64,000 nt of DNA. Source: Chitinophagaceae bacterium (GTDB lineage Bacteria; Bacteroidota; Bacteroidia; Chitinophagales; Chitinophagaceae). Location: positions 1 to 64,000 of the forward strand of contig JAEUVK010000123.1 of assembly GCA_016787135.1 (NCBI GenBank). The letters are read 5' to 3'. This document shows, piece after piece, positions 35,108-43,430 of the stretch; the first letter of the stretch is position 1, and each line of letters opens with the position of its first letter. The notes under the pieces are model-generated. The model did not search any database. It was not told the origin of the DNA and worked only from the letters and a program-made list of their open reading frames with translations. A program made the translations under genes and the position numbers.

Positions 35108-36526
35108 ATGAAAATAGAACAGATATATACAGGATGCCTTGCTCAGGGCGCTTATTATATCGAAAGCAACGGAGAGGCTGCCGTAATTGACCCGCTGCGT
35201 GAAGTGCAACCTTATATTGACAAAGCTGAACGGAATGGAGCGACCATCAAATACGTTTTTGAAACACATTTTCATGCAGATTTTGTGAGTGGTCATCTTG
35301 ATCTCAGCAAAAAAACCGGTGCTCCTATTGTATATGGCCCCAATGCCAAACCTGAATTTGATGCCTATATAGCAAAAGATGAAGAAGAATTCAAAATCGG
35401 CAATGTAACCCTGAAAGCTTTACATACCCCTGGTCATACTATGGAGAGCACTTGCTACTTACTGAAAGATGAAAAGGGAAAAGATGTGGCCTTATTCTCC
35501 GGCGATACATTGTTTATTGGCGATGTAGGTCGTCCTGACCTGGCGCAGAAAGTTGCCGCCGATCTGACGCAGGATAAATTAGCCGGCTATTTATTTGATT
35601 CGTTGCGTAACAAAATAATGCCGTTGTCAAACGATATTATCGTTTATCCTGCTCACGGTGCCGGCAGCGCCTGCGGCAAGAACATGAGCAAAGAAACTAC
35701 GGATACACTAGGCCATCAGAAGGGAACCAATTATGCGCTGCGGGCCGACATGAGCAAAGAAGAGTTCATTAAAGAAGTAACGACAGGCCTGGTAGCTCCG
35801 CCTGCCTACTTTCCCTTGAATGTCATGCTGAACATTAAAGGCTATGAAAGCATAGATAAAGTATTGGAACGCGGCCAGCATGCATTGAGCCCCGAAGCAT
35901 TTGAAGCCGCCGCCAATGAGACCAGCGCTTTGATACTGGATACAAGAGAGCCACAAACCTTTGCCAGAGGTTTTGTGCCCAACTCTATCAATATTGGAAT
36001 TGACGGGCAATTTGCCCCGTGGGTAGGGGCCATGATCCCCGACATCAGGCAGGAAATATTGCTGATAACAGATGAAGGGCGTGAAGAAGAAGTAATCACA
36101 AGACTGGCCCGTGTCGGATATGATCATACGATCGGTTACCTGAAAGGTGGATTTGAAGGCTGGAAAAAGGCTGGTAAAGAAACAGACCAGATCACTTCCA
36201 TCACATCGGATGAACTGGCTGGCATTATGAAAACAGAAAACGTGAACATACTGGATGTCCGCAAGAAAAGTGAATATGTAAGCGAGCATATCATCAATGC
36301 TGAAAATGCACCCCTTGATTTTATCAACGACAGTATGCTGCAGGTGGACAAGAACAAAACCTACTACGTTCATTGCGCCGGAGGTTACCGTTCCATGATC
36401 TTTAGCTCTATACTCCGGGCAAGAGGATATGACAATTTAATTGATGTAAAAGGTGGTTTAAAAGCTATGAAGGAAAGCGGAAATTTCAGGATCAGCGAAT
36501 ATGTATGCCCCTCTACGCTATTATGA
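35108..36526 (+). CDS. CstB-like persulfide dioxygenase/rhodanese fusion 1
   Basis: A 472-residue cytoplasmic protein with three domains: a metallo-beta-lactamase persulfide-dioxygenase domain (about 1-245; iron ligands in THFHADFVSGH, HTPGHT and GDVGRPDL), a pseudo-rhodanese (about 265-355) whose active loop reads ITDEGREEE with no cysteine, and a C-terminal rhodanese (about 365-460) with Cys423 in HCAGGYRS. This is the order known for CstB of Staphylococcus aureus, which oxidises low-molecular-weight persulfides to thiosulfate. A paralogue lies 8 kb downstream. A terminator follows. Confidence 0.87.
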   Translation: MKIEQIYTGCLAQGAYYIESNGEAAVIDPLREVQPYIDKAERNGATIKYVFETHFHADFVSGHLDLSKKTGAPIVYGPNAKPEFDAYIAKDEEEFKIGNVTLKALHTPGHTMESTCYLLKDEKGKDVALFSGDTLFIGDVGRPDLAQKVAADLTQDKLAGYLFDSLRNKIMPLSNDIIVYPAHGAGSACGKNMSKETTDTLGHQKGTNYALRADMSKEEFIKEVTTGLVAPPAYFPLNVMLNIKGYESIDKVLERGQHALSPEAFEAAANETSALILDTREPQTFARGFVPNSINIGIDGQFAPWVGAMIPDIRQEILLITDEGREEEVITRLARVGYDHTIGYLKGGFEGWKKAGKETDQITSITSDELAGIMKTENVNILDVRKKSEYVSEHIINAENAPLDFINDSMLQVDKNKTYYVHCAGGYRSMIFSSILRARGYDNLIDVKGGLKAMKESGNFRISEYVCPSTLL

Positions 36527-36575
36527 AAAAGATATTCATGAAGTTTTATATAGTAAGGTTTAATGGTTAATAACC

Positions 36576-36600
36576 GGCCGGGGTAAAAGCCCCGGCCTTT
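36576..36600 (+). terminator. terminator after CstB-like gene 1
   Basis: GGCCGGGG (36576-36583) and CCCCGGCC (36590-36597) form an 8-bp GC stem with a 6-base loop, followed by TTT. Some read-through into the rhodanese genes is possible since I see no clear promoter between them. Confidence 0.75.
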
Positions 36601-36625
36601 CCTCACAATAAAAATAAATGACGAT

Positions 36626-36907
36626 ATGAGTGTATTAAGAGAACTGATAAAAAACCCCTCCACTGTCCTGGTGGATGTACGAAATCAATGGGAATACGAT
36701 ATGGAACATATTCCCGGTGCTATGAATATACCACTGGATCAGGTGCCGTACAGGATAGATGAGTTTAAAGCTATTCAAAAACCTGTTGTGGTGTATTGCC
36801 GCAGCGGCAGCCGGAGCGGAATGGCGGTGAGTATTCTAAAGCAGAATGGCATTGCCGACGTGTATAATGGCGGCGGCATCGGCGATATACAATTACTTTT
36901 AAATTAG
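36626..36907 (+). CDS. single-domain rhodanese 1
   Basis: A 93-residue cytoplasmic rhodanese (sulfurtransferase). The domain is complete though short: LVDVRNQWEYDMEHIPGA near the start and the active-site loop VVVYCRSGSRSG with the persulfide-carrying Cys at about residue 72. It would pass sulfane sulfur to thiols or carrier proteins. The second rhodanese begins 7 bp after its stop. Confidence 0.85.
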   Translation: MSVLRELIKNPSTVLVDVRNQWEYDMEHIPGAMNIPLDQVPYRIDEFKAIQKPVVVYCRSGSRSGMAVSILKQNGIADVYNGGGIGDIQLLLN

Positions 36908-36914
36908 ATAAACA

Positions 36915-37223
36915 ATGATTGGCTTTTTCAAAAAATTATTCACGGGTACAACTATTGATTTCAAGGACCTGGTAAAAAAAGGAGCTGTTATTATAGATGT
37001 CCGTAGTCCGGGCGAGTATAAAAGCGGCCATATACAAGGTTCGAAAAACTTTCCGCTCGATAATATCCGTAGCAAGGTTACTGAGTTAAAAAAAACAGGC
37101 AAACCGGTGATCACTGTATGCCGCAGCGGCACAAGAAGTGGAATTGCCAAAGGAATTTTGAAAGCTGCCGGTATTGAGGTGTATAACGGTGGAGCCTGGA
37201 CAAGCCTGAGACATAAGATTTAA
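36915..37223 (+). CDS. single-domain rhodanese 2
   Basis: A 102-residue rhodanese with a hydrophobic N-terminus (MIGFFKKLF) and the active-site loop [31 protein letters not shown] is the usual N-terminal motif. It has the same role as its neighbour; the different loop residues (Thr instead of Ser) may alter the partner. The end is 77 bp before the YeeE-like gene. Confidence 0.85.
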   Translation: MIGFFKKLFTGTTIDFKDLVKKGAVIIDVRSPGEYKSGHIQGSKNFPLDNIRSKVTELKKTGKPVITVCRSGTRSGIAKGILKAAGIEVYNGGAWTSLRHKI

Positions 37224-37300
37224 AACCTGACGGCTTAAAATATATGGGTAGAATCCTTCCCACATAATTGGTAATTTCGCTTACAAACCAATTAATATTT

Positions 37301-37864
37301 ATGCTGGAATGGCTCAAACAACCCTGGCCTTGGTATGTGGCAGGTCCTCTTATCGGGCTGATGGTACCCCTGTTACTGATCGTCGGCAATAAATCATTCG
37401 GAATATCTTCTTCATTGCGCCATATATGCGCTGCCTGCATACCGGCCAATATTCCATTCTTCAGATATAACTGGAGAAATGAAATATGGAACCTGTTCTT
37501 TGTGGCAGGCATACTGCTGGGTGGTGTGATCACCGCCTCTTTTCTTTCAAATACCGATCCCGTTTCAATTAATCCGAAACTGGCTACAGAATTGGCCGGT
37601 TACGGAGTAACTAATACTGAAGGCCTGGTTCCGGGGGATCTTTTTAACTGGCAAAGTCTCTTTACGATAAGAGGAGTTGTTCTTATTGTGATCGGTGGTT
37701 TTCTTGTCGGTTTTGGGACAAGATATGCCGGAGGGTGCACCAGCGGACATGCCATCATGGGGTTGAGTACACTTCAATGGCCTTCACTGGCAGCCACTAT
37801 CAGTTTTATGGCAGGTGGTTTCATTGTAGCTAATCTTTTGCTTCCGGTCATATTAAAATTATAA
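37301..37864 (+). CDS. YeeE/YedE family transporter, N-terminal half protein
   Basis: A 187-residue membrane protein with about four or five hydrophobic segments. The family motif [14 protein letters not shown] (about 145-158) includes the conserved cysteine thought to relay thiosulfate in YeeE. In E. coli YeeE is one chain with two cysteine motifs; here they are on separate adjacent proteins. I chose the ATG at 37301 because it gives the conserved [20 protein letters not shown] opening. Confidence 0.82.
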   Translation: MLEWLKQPWPWYVAGPLIGLMVPLLLIVGNKSFGISSSLRHICAACIPANIPFFRYNWRNEIWNLFFVAGILLGGVITASFLSNTDPVSINPKLATELAGYGVTNTEGLVPGDLFNWQSLFTIRGVVLIVIGGFLVGFGTRYAGGCTSGHAIMGLSTLQWPSLAATISFMAGGFIVANLLLPVILKL

Positions 37865-37872
37865 TCCTCCCC

Positions 37873-38406
37873 ATGAATACAAAAGAAATAACCCCTGTAA
37901 AAAAACACCGTGAATTCCTGACGGAGAATGCCGACTTTGAGGTTCGTTCATTAGATGCAGTCTGCATCAATGAATCTGAACTCAAACATCCGTGGTGGTA
38001 TAATTTCAAATATGCTATCGCTGGAATAGTGTTCGGTATATTACTGGTAAAAGCCGAGGTGATTTCCTGGTTCCGCATACAGGAAATGTTCAGGCTGCAA
38101 AGCTTCCACATGTACGGGGTGATAGGAACAGCCGTAGCTACAGGCACGTTATCTGTATGGCTGATCAAAAAATTTAAGGTCAGAACGATTTATAACGAAC
38201 CCATTGTGTTTATCAATAAAAAACTGAATAAAGGAAATATATACGGCGGGCTGTTGTTCGGCTTTGGCTGGGCATTAACAGGTGCATGCCCGGGGCCATT
38301 GTTTGCACAAATAGGTACTGGCGCTACCGTGATCATCATTTCATTATTAAGTGCAATAGCCGGCACCTGGGTATATGGAAACCTACGGGAAAAATTACCT
38401 CATTAG
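37873..38406 (+). CDS. YeeE/YedE family transporter, second half protein (DUF6691-like)
   Basis: A 177-residue membrane protein with four hydrophobic segments and the second YeeE-type motif, WALTGACPGPLFAQIG (about 130-145). It starts 8 bp after the first half and probably forms one transporter with it, importing thiosulfate or another sulfur species. A soluble N-terminal region of about 45 residues precedes the first membrane segment. Confidence 0.82.
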   Translation: MNTKEITPVKKHREFLTENADFEVRSLDAVCINESELKHPWWYNFKYAIAGIVFGILLVKAEVISWFRIQEMFRLQSFHMYGVIGTAVATGTLSVWLIKKFKVRTIYNEPIVFINKKLNKGNIYGGLLFGFGWALTGACPGPLFAQIGTGATVIIISLLSAIAGTWVYGNLREKLPH

Positions 38407-38417
38407 TTATTTATACG

Positions 38418-38448
38418 AAATAAGCGGCCAAATGGCCGCTTATTTTTT
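38418..38448. terminator. bidirectional terminator between convergent sulfur genes
   Basis: AAATAAGCGGCCA (38418-38430) and TGGCCGCTTATTT (38433-38445) form a 13-bp perfect stem around a 2-base centre, with further T residues. It can serve the YeeE gene and the DsrE-like gene. Confidence 0.85.
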
Positions 38449-38492
38449 TCCAACCTATGCTCGCAATCTAAAATACTTTTCCTGGCTGTCAC

Positions 38493-38975
38493 TCAAATGA
38501 ACAGCATGTGAACACCTGCTCCTTCACTCTTTTTATAAAAGTCACCTACGGTTATCACATCTTCAATACCCTCAAAGAGGTCTTCCTTTTTGTAATGGAA
38601 CATATCCATCGCCAGTTTACAGGCCCACATCCTTACACCGGATGCCGAAAGTATATCGAGGAATTCAGGCACTTCCGGCATATCTATCTTTTCCATTTCT
38701 TTTTTCATCATAGATGTGGCAAATGCTTCCATACCGGGTAAGCCACCGATCATTGTCGGTATATGCATGGCAGGGTTACCAACAGTAGCTACATGCAGGC
38801 GTGCCAGTTTCTTTTTATGTACAGCCTCCAATCCAAAAAAAGTAAAGAAAATTTCCGCGTCTATTCCTTCCATCCGGGCGCCATTGGCCAATACAAAAGC
38901 AGCATACACATTTTCCAGTGTGGCTTTTGACAAGATGATCATCATCCTTTTTATTTCGCCATTATTTTCACTCAT
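38493..38975 (-). CDS. DsrE-like sulfur carrier (DsrE2-type)
   Basis: A 160-residue protein of the DsrE/DsrF-like family, resembling DsrE2 proteins of sulfur oxidisers. MMIILSKATLENVYAAFVLANGA is the typical opening; the conserved cysteine is Cys119 in GVRMWACKLAMDMF, which would hold the persulfide. DsrE proteins accept sulfur from rhodaneses and pass it to TusA or DsrC-like partners. The gene is the third of the minus-strand operon sqr, tusE-like, dsrE-like, 22 bp after the second. Confidence 0.8.
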   Translation of the reverse strand: MSENNGEIKRMMIILSKATLENVYAAFVLANGARMEGIDAEIFFTFFGLEAVHKKKLARLHVATVGNPAMHIPTMIGGLPGMEAFATSMMKKEMEKIDMPEVPEFLDILSASGVRMWACKLAMDMFHYKKEDLFEGIEDVITVGDFYKKSEGAGVHMLFI

Positions 38976-38997
38976 GATTGATACGCTTTACAGGTTA

Positions 38998-39306
38998 TTA
39001 AATACAGCTGGCTGGTTTGGGGATACCTGCGATCTTGGTAGCTGTTTTCAAAGGCGCTTTAGGGAATAGCTGGTAAAATTCTTTGATATCCACCACCCCG
39101 CTTTTCCCAATTTTACGGATGCTCAGCGGTACCTCATTCCTATATTCATTCTGCAGGTAGCCCAGTATTTCCCAATGCCTCGGCGTCAGACTGATCTCTG
39201 CTTCTGAAGCAAGCACATCTGCTATTGATTTATCCCATTGTTTGAAATCGGTGAGATACCCTTCTTCATTAACGGCTATTGACTTGCCGGCGATAGTCCT
39301 TTCCAT
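38998..39306 (-). CDS. TusE/DsrC-like sulfur relay protein with a single cysteine
   Basis: A 102-residue protein of the TusE/DsrC/DsvC family. The C-terminal arm ends KPASCI, with the conserved penultimate cysteine (Cys101). True DsrC has a second cysteine eleven residues earlier; that position is Thr90 here, so the protein resembles TusE-type sulfur carriers rather than the DsrAB substrate DsrC, and no dsrAB is present. LTPRHWEILGYLQNEY is the usual central helix. The start at 39306 gives the family length. Confidence 0.85.
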   Translation of the reverse strand: MERTIAGKSIAVNEEGYLTDFKQWDKSIADVLASEAEISLTPRHWEILGYLQNEYRNEVPLSIRKIGKSGVVDIKEFYQLFPKAPLKTATKIAGIPKPASCI

Positions 39307-39325
39307 AATAGTTGATTTAAAATGA

Positions 39326-40561
39326 TTAATTATATTTTTTACCGGATTCGGACATGGTAGCCGAAACAAACGGTATATGTGTTCCTTTCAGTAAAACATT
39401 CCAATAGATCCAGCGGAAAGCTAGTTTGCCCAAATGGTTCATCCGGCTTTCTTTCAATAATCGTAGCGGGCCTACCCCGGCAAACGGGAAGGTTCCTTCC
39501 ACCGGCTCATGCGTATAGTTGAAATCAATCAACAAAGCCTTGCCGTTACCGGTCTCAATAAAACAATTGGCATGTCCGTCAAATTCTTCTTTGAGAGGTT
39601 CACCTTTTACAAACCGGAGAATATTCTCAGTAAGGATCTCCGCTTCAAAGTGGGCTACAGACCCTGCTTTGGATGCCGGTATGTTGCTGGCATCTCCCAG
39701 TACAAAAACATTAGTATATTCTTTCGACTGTAATGTTGCTTTATGAGTTGGCACATAATTGAGGTCATCGCCCATTCCTGATCTTGCCATCACTTCATCC
39801 CCTTTATTGGTCGGTACGGTAACGAGAATATCAAATGGGATCGCCCTTCCTCCATAATCCACTATTTCCTTTGCTTCATTGTCCACATGTTCGATAGCAA
39901 AGTCGCTTTCGATATTAATATGTTTTTCCTGAAGCAAATGCTCAAGTGCCTCAGTGGCTTTGGGCTTGGTAAAAGCGCCGCTCAGCGGTGTCACATAAGT
40001 GATCTCTACTTTATCCCGCATATGCTTATGCTTGAAATAAGAATCTGCGAGGAAGGCAAATTCCAGCGGAGCTACGGGACATTTTATCGGCATCTCTGTA
40101 ATATGAACCACTAATTTTCCGCCCTCCCAGTCTCTTAGCTTATTTCTCAAAGCAAGCGAGCCTTCAAAAGTGTAAAAATCAAAGACAGATTTTTGCCATT
40201 CACTTCCTTTCATACCTTCAATTTCTTCAGGTGCGATCTTTGCTCCTGTAGCAACGATCAGCAGATCATAGTTCAGCTCATTGCCTCCTGTCATCTTTAC
40301 CTTATTCTCTTTAGGTAAAACCTTATCTATTTTACCTTTTACCAGGTTCACGCCTTTGGGGATGAATTCTTCGATATGCTTCACAATATCTTCCGGAGAA
40401 TATATATCAAAAGGTAAAAAAAGATACCCGGGTTGATAATGGTGCTCTTCCCTTTCATCTACAATACTGATCTCCCATTCAGGTTTTTTCAGGTGATGAT
40501 TCAGATGGTTTGCCATCATCGTTCCGGCCGTCCCTGCTCCTAAGATTACGAGGTGTTTCAT
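39326..40561 (-). CDS. sqr: sulfide:quinone oxidoreductase
   Basis: A 411-residue flavoprotein, peripheral to the inner membrane, that oxidises sulfide to sulfane sulfur and reduces quinone. The FAD-binding GAGTAGT lies at 8-14, and VLGDASNIPASKAG (about 287-300) is the second flavin site. The two redox cysteines are Cys161 in MPIKCPVAPLEF and Cys333 in GHANCFIETG; the third cysteine found near 128 in some SQRs is absent. It leads the minus-strand operon with the TusE- and DsrE-like genes, which start 19 and 22 bp apart from their neighbours. A weak operator lies upstream. Confidence 0.9.
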   Translation of the reverse strand: MKHLVILGAGTAGTMMANHLNHHLKKPEWEISIVDEREEHHYQPGYLFLPFDIYSPEDIVKHIEEFIPKGVNLVKGKIDKVLPKENKVKMTGGNELNYDLLIVATGAKIAPEEIEGMKGSEWQKSVFDFYTFEGSLALRNKLRDWEGGKLVVHITEMPIKCPVAPLEFAFLADSYFKHKHMRDKVEITYVTPLSGAFTKPKATEALEHLLQEKHINIESDFAIEHVDNEAKEIVDYGGRAIPFDILVTVPTNKGDEVMARSGMGDDLNYVPTHKATLQSKEYTNVFVLGDASNIPASKAGSVAHFEAEILTENILRFVKGEPLKEEFDGHANCFIETGNGKALLIDFNYTHEPVEGTFPFAGVGPLRLLKESRMNHLGKLAFRWIYWNVLLKGTHIPFVSATMSESGKKYN

Positions 40562-40652
40562 ACAGTGATTCTTTAAATGAGCTTTGAATGAATTGCACTG
40601 TAAAATTGGATACGTTGCAGCCTTTCTTCTGCGAGTTGTGTCACAAAAGAGT

Positions 40653-40666
40653 ATGACTCATATCAG
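40653..40666. promoter_or_regulatory. Crp-type operator 3 (weak), upstream of sqr
   Basis: ATGACTCATATCAG keeps only the TGA-N6-TCA core. It is 51.5 bp from the minus-strand CAATTTTA box, the same offset as operator 9 from its box. Confidence 0.4.
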
Positions 40667-40711
40667 TTAAAGAGATGATTATCTTTTATGTGTAACCCCG
40701 GTCGCCTGTTA

Positions 40712-40727
40712 TGTGATAATAGTCACA
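40712..40727. promoter_or_regulatory. Crp-type operator 4 between sqr and DUF2202 genes
   Basis: TGTGATAATAGTCACA is a perfect TGTGA-N6-TCACA, the textbook CRP consensus. I see no -7 box at the 29.5-bp spacing on either side. Confidence 0.65.
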
Positions 40728-40782
40728 AATAACAGAGGGTCCGTTCATTATTAAAGTGCCGGAAAATCAGGTAAAATGAATA

Positions 40783-40798
40783 AGTGATAATAATCACT
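40783..40798. promoter_or_regulatory. Crp-type operator 5, upstream of DUF2202 gene
   Basis: AGTGATAATAATCACT, a perfect palindrome with GTGA-N6-TCAC. Its centre is 30.5 bp before TATTTTTA (40821-40828). Confidence 0.6.
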
Positions 40799-40898
40799 GT
40801 TCCCGGGGAAATATCAAATGTATTTTTAAGCAAGTTTCAAATAAGGTTATTCGTCCGGGAAAATACATTGGCTACTATTGATATTAAACATTCAAACG

Positions 40899-41507
40899 AT
40901 GAAAAAAGTAATTTTTTTTATGGTTACTGCTTTTATAAGTATCAGCAGTTTTGAACAAAAAAACTCTACTTTGAATAAGGAAGAAATGGACGCAATATTA
41001 TATATGCGGGAAGAAGAAAAACTAGCAAGAGATGTTTACGATCTGCTATTTGAGAAATGGGGTGTTAATCCTTTTGGCAATATCCGCCGGAGCGAACAGG
41101 TGCATATGGACAGAATGAAAACACTGATCAACACTTATGAACTGGAAGATCCGGTCGACAGGAACAATGACCAGCGCGGCCTGTTTGTCAATGCTGTTCT
41201 GCAAGAATACTATAACGAACTGTCAGCAGCAGGCAGTACTTCATTGACCGAAGCACTAAAAGCGGGAGCCAAAATAGAGGAACTTGACATCAAAGATCTT
41301 GAAGAAAGGATTAAACAGACACAAAGACAGGACATCATTTCCGTTTATACGTATTTAAAAATGGCCTCAGAAAATCATCTCCGGGCCTTTGTACGCCGTC
41401 TGAAAATGCAGGACATTATCTATGAACCGGTACTATTGGACAAAAAAGAATTTGATAAAATCATCGAATCTGAGCATAACAGGAGTGGTGGAATGAGATG
41501 GGATTAA
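40899..41507 (+). CDS. DUF2202 ferritin-like protein
   Basis: A 202-residue exported protein: a signal peptide (to about residue 18) and a helical DUF2202 domain, a ferritin-like fold. Possible metal ligands are the glutamates of MREEEKLARDVY, the histidine of SEQVHMDRM and the glutamate/histidine of ASENHLRAFVRRL. The function of the family is unknown; it may bind iron or copper outside the cytoplasm. Operators 4 and 5 upstream place it with the sulfur genes. The ATG at 40899 starts the signal peptide. Confidence 0.78.
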   Translation: MKKVIFFMVTAFISISSFEQKNSTLNKEEMDAILYMREEEKLARDVYDLLFEKWGVNPFGNIRRSEQVHMDRMKTLINTYELEDPVDRNNDQRGLFVNAVLQEYYNELSAAGSTSLTEALKAGAKIEELDIKDLEERIKQTQRQDIISVYTYLKMASENHLRAFVRRLKMQDIIYEPVLLDKKEFDKIIESEHNRSGGMRWD

Positions 41508-41541
41508 ATTATGCAACTTTGTGAAACCTCAAACGCCTATC

Positions 41542-42114
41542 ATGTTCAAACTTATTTTACTGCTGACTTTTAGTACTGCCATGATCGTCTCCTGTACAGG
41601 CAAAAAAGGAGCAGAAAATGAGGCACTATGGAAAAGCAAGGGTGACTCGCTGATCAGCCTCACCTTTGATACGCTCAGAAATACCCTGCTCAGGGCCATC
41701 GGGAAAAATGGTTTACCGGGAGCAGTTGCCTTTTGTAATACAGAAGCTACCGGTCTCACCAATACTTACGCCACAGAAAGGGTTATCATCAGGCGCAGTT
41801 CGGATAAAGTAAGAAACCCTGCCAATGCACCCGATAGTCTTGAACAAAGAATATTGTCTTCCTTTTATCAGATGATAAAACAAAAGAAAGAACTGACACC
41901 AGTATTAGAAAAAGATGCGGAAGGAAATCTTCATTATTTCAAACCCATTATCTTCCAGGCAATGTGCCTCGATTGCCATGGCGACAGGAGTACACAAATA
42001 AAACCTGATGTATGGCGAACTATACAATACAAATATCCGGCTGATTCAGCATTCAATTATAAAGAAGGCGACCTGCGTGGTGTCTGGCATGTGCTATTCA
42101 AAAAAGAAAAATGA
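41542..42114 (+). CDS. DUF3365 haem-binding lipoprotein
   Basis: A 190-residue lipoprotein (lipobox MIVSC, Cys18) with a Tll0287-like DUF3365 domain and a single c-type haem site CLDCH (Cys142, Cys145, His146). Periplasmic or surface electron transfer or redox sensing is likely, but no role is proven. It follows the DUF2202 gene by 34 bp, so both probably share the operator-controlled promoter. A start at 41521 would place hydrophilic residues before the signal and is less likely. Confidence 0.8.
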   Translation: MFKLILLLTFSTAMIVSCTGKKGAENEALWKSKGDSLISLTFDTLRNTLLRAIGKNGLPGAVAFCNTEATGLTNTYATERVIIRRSSDKVRNPANAPDSLEQRILSSFYQMIKQKKELTPVLEKDAEGNLHYFKPIIFQAMCLDCHGDRSTQIKPDVWRTIQYKYPADSAFNYKEGDLRGVWHVLFKKEK

Positions 42115-42120
42115 CTTACA

Positions 42121-42714
42121 TCACAGCCGCTGGCCGGTCATTCGCAGGACGGCAGCCTTCCCTTTATGATATTGTCCTTCATCCAGTACAATTTCCTGTT
42201 GCCCGCAAGTCATCAGATGCAAAAAAGGGAAATCATTGCATAGGGAAGGTGCGTCATATAAAAGGGAAATTTCTTTCGGCCCCCCGCTTTTAAATTGTAG
42301 TTGTTCTTTGGCAAAAGCTTCCAGTACCAGGAATCCTCCGGGCTTAATAACATCATATATCTCCCGGTGAAATTTCTTTCGAAGAGGCTCCGACAGGTGT
42401 ACATAAATCAGTGCAACGGTATCATACTGTTTTGAGGCCTTGAATTCTTCAATGCTTTTCACTTCATAGTTAATACCAACTCTTTCGCCCCTGGCAAAAT
42501 CCATCGCCTTTTCCCTGGCCACTTCACTGAAATCAAAGGCATCCACATGCCAGCCTCTGGAGGCAGCATAGACAGCATTACGGCCCTCTCCTTCTGCCGG
42601 CAGCAGTAGTGTGCCCGGTTTATGACTATCAATGAACTGTTTAAAGAACGTATTGGGCTTATACCCATAAACCGTTTCATTTTCAGCATATCTCTGATCC
42701 CAGAACTGTTGCAT
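42121..42714 (-). CDS. class I SAM-dependent methyltransferase (TehB/thiopurine-type)
   Basis: A 197-residue cytoplasmic methyltransferase. The opening FWDQRYAENETVYGYKPNTF and the SAM-binding LLLPAEGEGRNAVYAA (about 36-51) and VDAFDFSEVA are typical of the TehB/TPMT-like group, some of which methylate tellurite, selenite or thiols. A thiol or sulfide substrate would fit the sulfur island and its upstream operator, but this is inference. I place the start at 42714, downstream of the predicted transcription start near 42725. Confidence 0.72.
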   Translation of the reverse strand: MQQFWDQRYAENETVYGYKPNTFFKQFIDSHKPGTLLLPAEGEGRNAVYAASRGWHVDAFDFSEVAREKAMDFARGERVGINYEVKSIEEFKASKQYDTVALIYVHLSEPLRKKFHREIYDVIKPGGFLVLEAFAKEQLQFKSGGPKEISLLYDAPSLCNDFPFLHLMTCGQQEIVLDEGQYHKGKAAVLRMTGQRL

Positions 42715-42761
42715 TTTATCAATCTTTTGGCAAATTTGCATAAGTATTTGCGTACATAAAG

Positions 42762-42775
42762 GTGATATTTATCAC
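42762..42775. promoter_or_regulatory. Crp-type operator 6, divergent methyltransferase/TlpA promoter
   Basis: GTGATATTTATCAC, a perfect GTGA-N6-TCAC. On the minus strand CAAATTTG (42738-42731) is 30.5 bp away, leading to the methyltransferase; towards TlpA the box is weaker (GCAAATTG, 42797-42804). Confidence 0.6.
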
Positions 42776-42825
42776 TGCCGCCTATAGATCCGGGTGGCAA
42801 ATTGCATACTTAAATAAATCCTTGA

Positions 42826-43356
42826 ATGAAAAATATTTTATCATCAATCATTGTTCTTATTGCTATTGCTGGTTGTAATAATTCTACAGCGGAGAATACC
42901 GCGGCAGCTAATTATGAACCATCAGATGCAGCAAGACCCGTTGTTTCTTACGTACCAACTCTTCCATCCTTTAATATGCTTGGCGGCAGTGGACAAGTGA
43001 CCGATCTCTCCCAACTCAAGGGAAAAAAGGTATTCGTTAACCTGTGGGCGACCTGGTGCCCACCCTGCCGTGCCGAAATACCTTCCATCCAACAACTTTA
43101 CGCAAAGGCAGATAAAAGCAAAACGGTTTTCGTCATGCTTTCTCTTGATAATGATTTTGAAACCGCCAGAAAATTTGCAGCCAAAATGAAGATGAACCTG
43201 CCTGTTTATTACCCGGCAGGTAATCTCCCCGAATTATTCAACGTACAAGGGATACCTGTTACCTATATTTTTAATGAAAAGGGAGAATTGATCCATCGCC
43301 AGGATGGCGCTGCCGATTATAGCACTCAATATTATATTGATCTGCTAAACCAATAA
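42826..43356 (+). CDS. TlpA-like thioredoxin-fold lipoprotein
   Basis: A 176-residue lipoprotein (lipobox AIAGC, Cys17) with a TlpA/ResA-type thioredoxin domain. The active site is WATWCPPC (Cys78, Cys81) and the cis-proline is in GIPVTYIFN. Such proteins keep periplasmic disulfides or haem-binding cysteines reduced; here it may serve the neighbouring haem lipoprotein or a sulfur carrier. Operator 6 lies upstream. Confidence 0.85.
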   Translation: MKNILSSIIVLIAIAGCNNSTAENTAAANYEPSDAARPVVSYVPTLPSFNMLGGSGQVTDLSQLKGKKVFVNLWATWCPPCRAEIPSIQQLYAKADKSKTVFVMLSLDNDFETARKFAAKMKMNLPVYYPAGNLPELFNVQGIPVTYIFNEKGELIHRQDGAADYSTQYYIDLLNQ

Positions 43357-43381
43357 ATAAATTGCTCTTTATAATTAGCAA

Positions 43382-43410
43382 AAAAATGCCGGTTTATCAC
43401 CGGTATTTTT
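43382..43410. terminator. bidirectional terminator between TlpA and thioredoxin genes
   Basis: AAAAATGCCGGT (43382-43393) and ACCGGTATTTTT (43399-43410) pair with a 5-base loop (one G-U in the stem) between converging genes. Confidence 0.8.
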
Positions 43411-43430
43411 CATTTCAGTTTACCTGGCTT

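Larger units (their letters stand above)
40562..40898. promoter_or_regulatory. 337-bp divergent control region between sqr and the DUF2202 gene
   Basis: No gene. It contains three Crp-type palindromes (40653-40666, 40712-40727, 40783-40798). A -7-like box TATTTTTA at 40821-40828 faces the DUF2202 gene, and CAATTTTA (minus strand, 40608-40601) faces sqr. Confidence 0.55.

Noticed and set aside
36626-37223. A Crp-type operator for the rhodanese and YeeE genes
   Set aside because: I found no GTGA-N6-TCAC-like palindrome in the gaps at 36527-36625 or 37224-37300, so these genes may be transcribed by read-through or a separate promoter.
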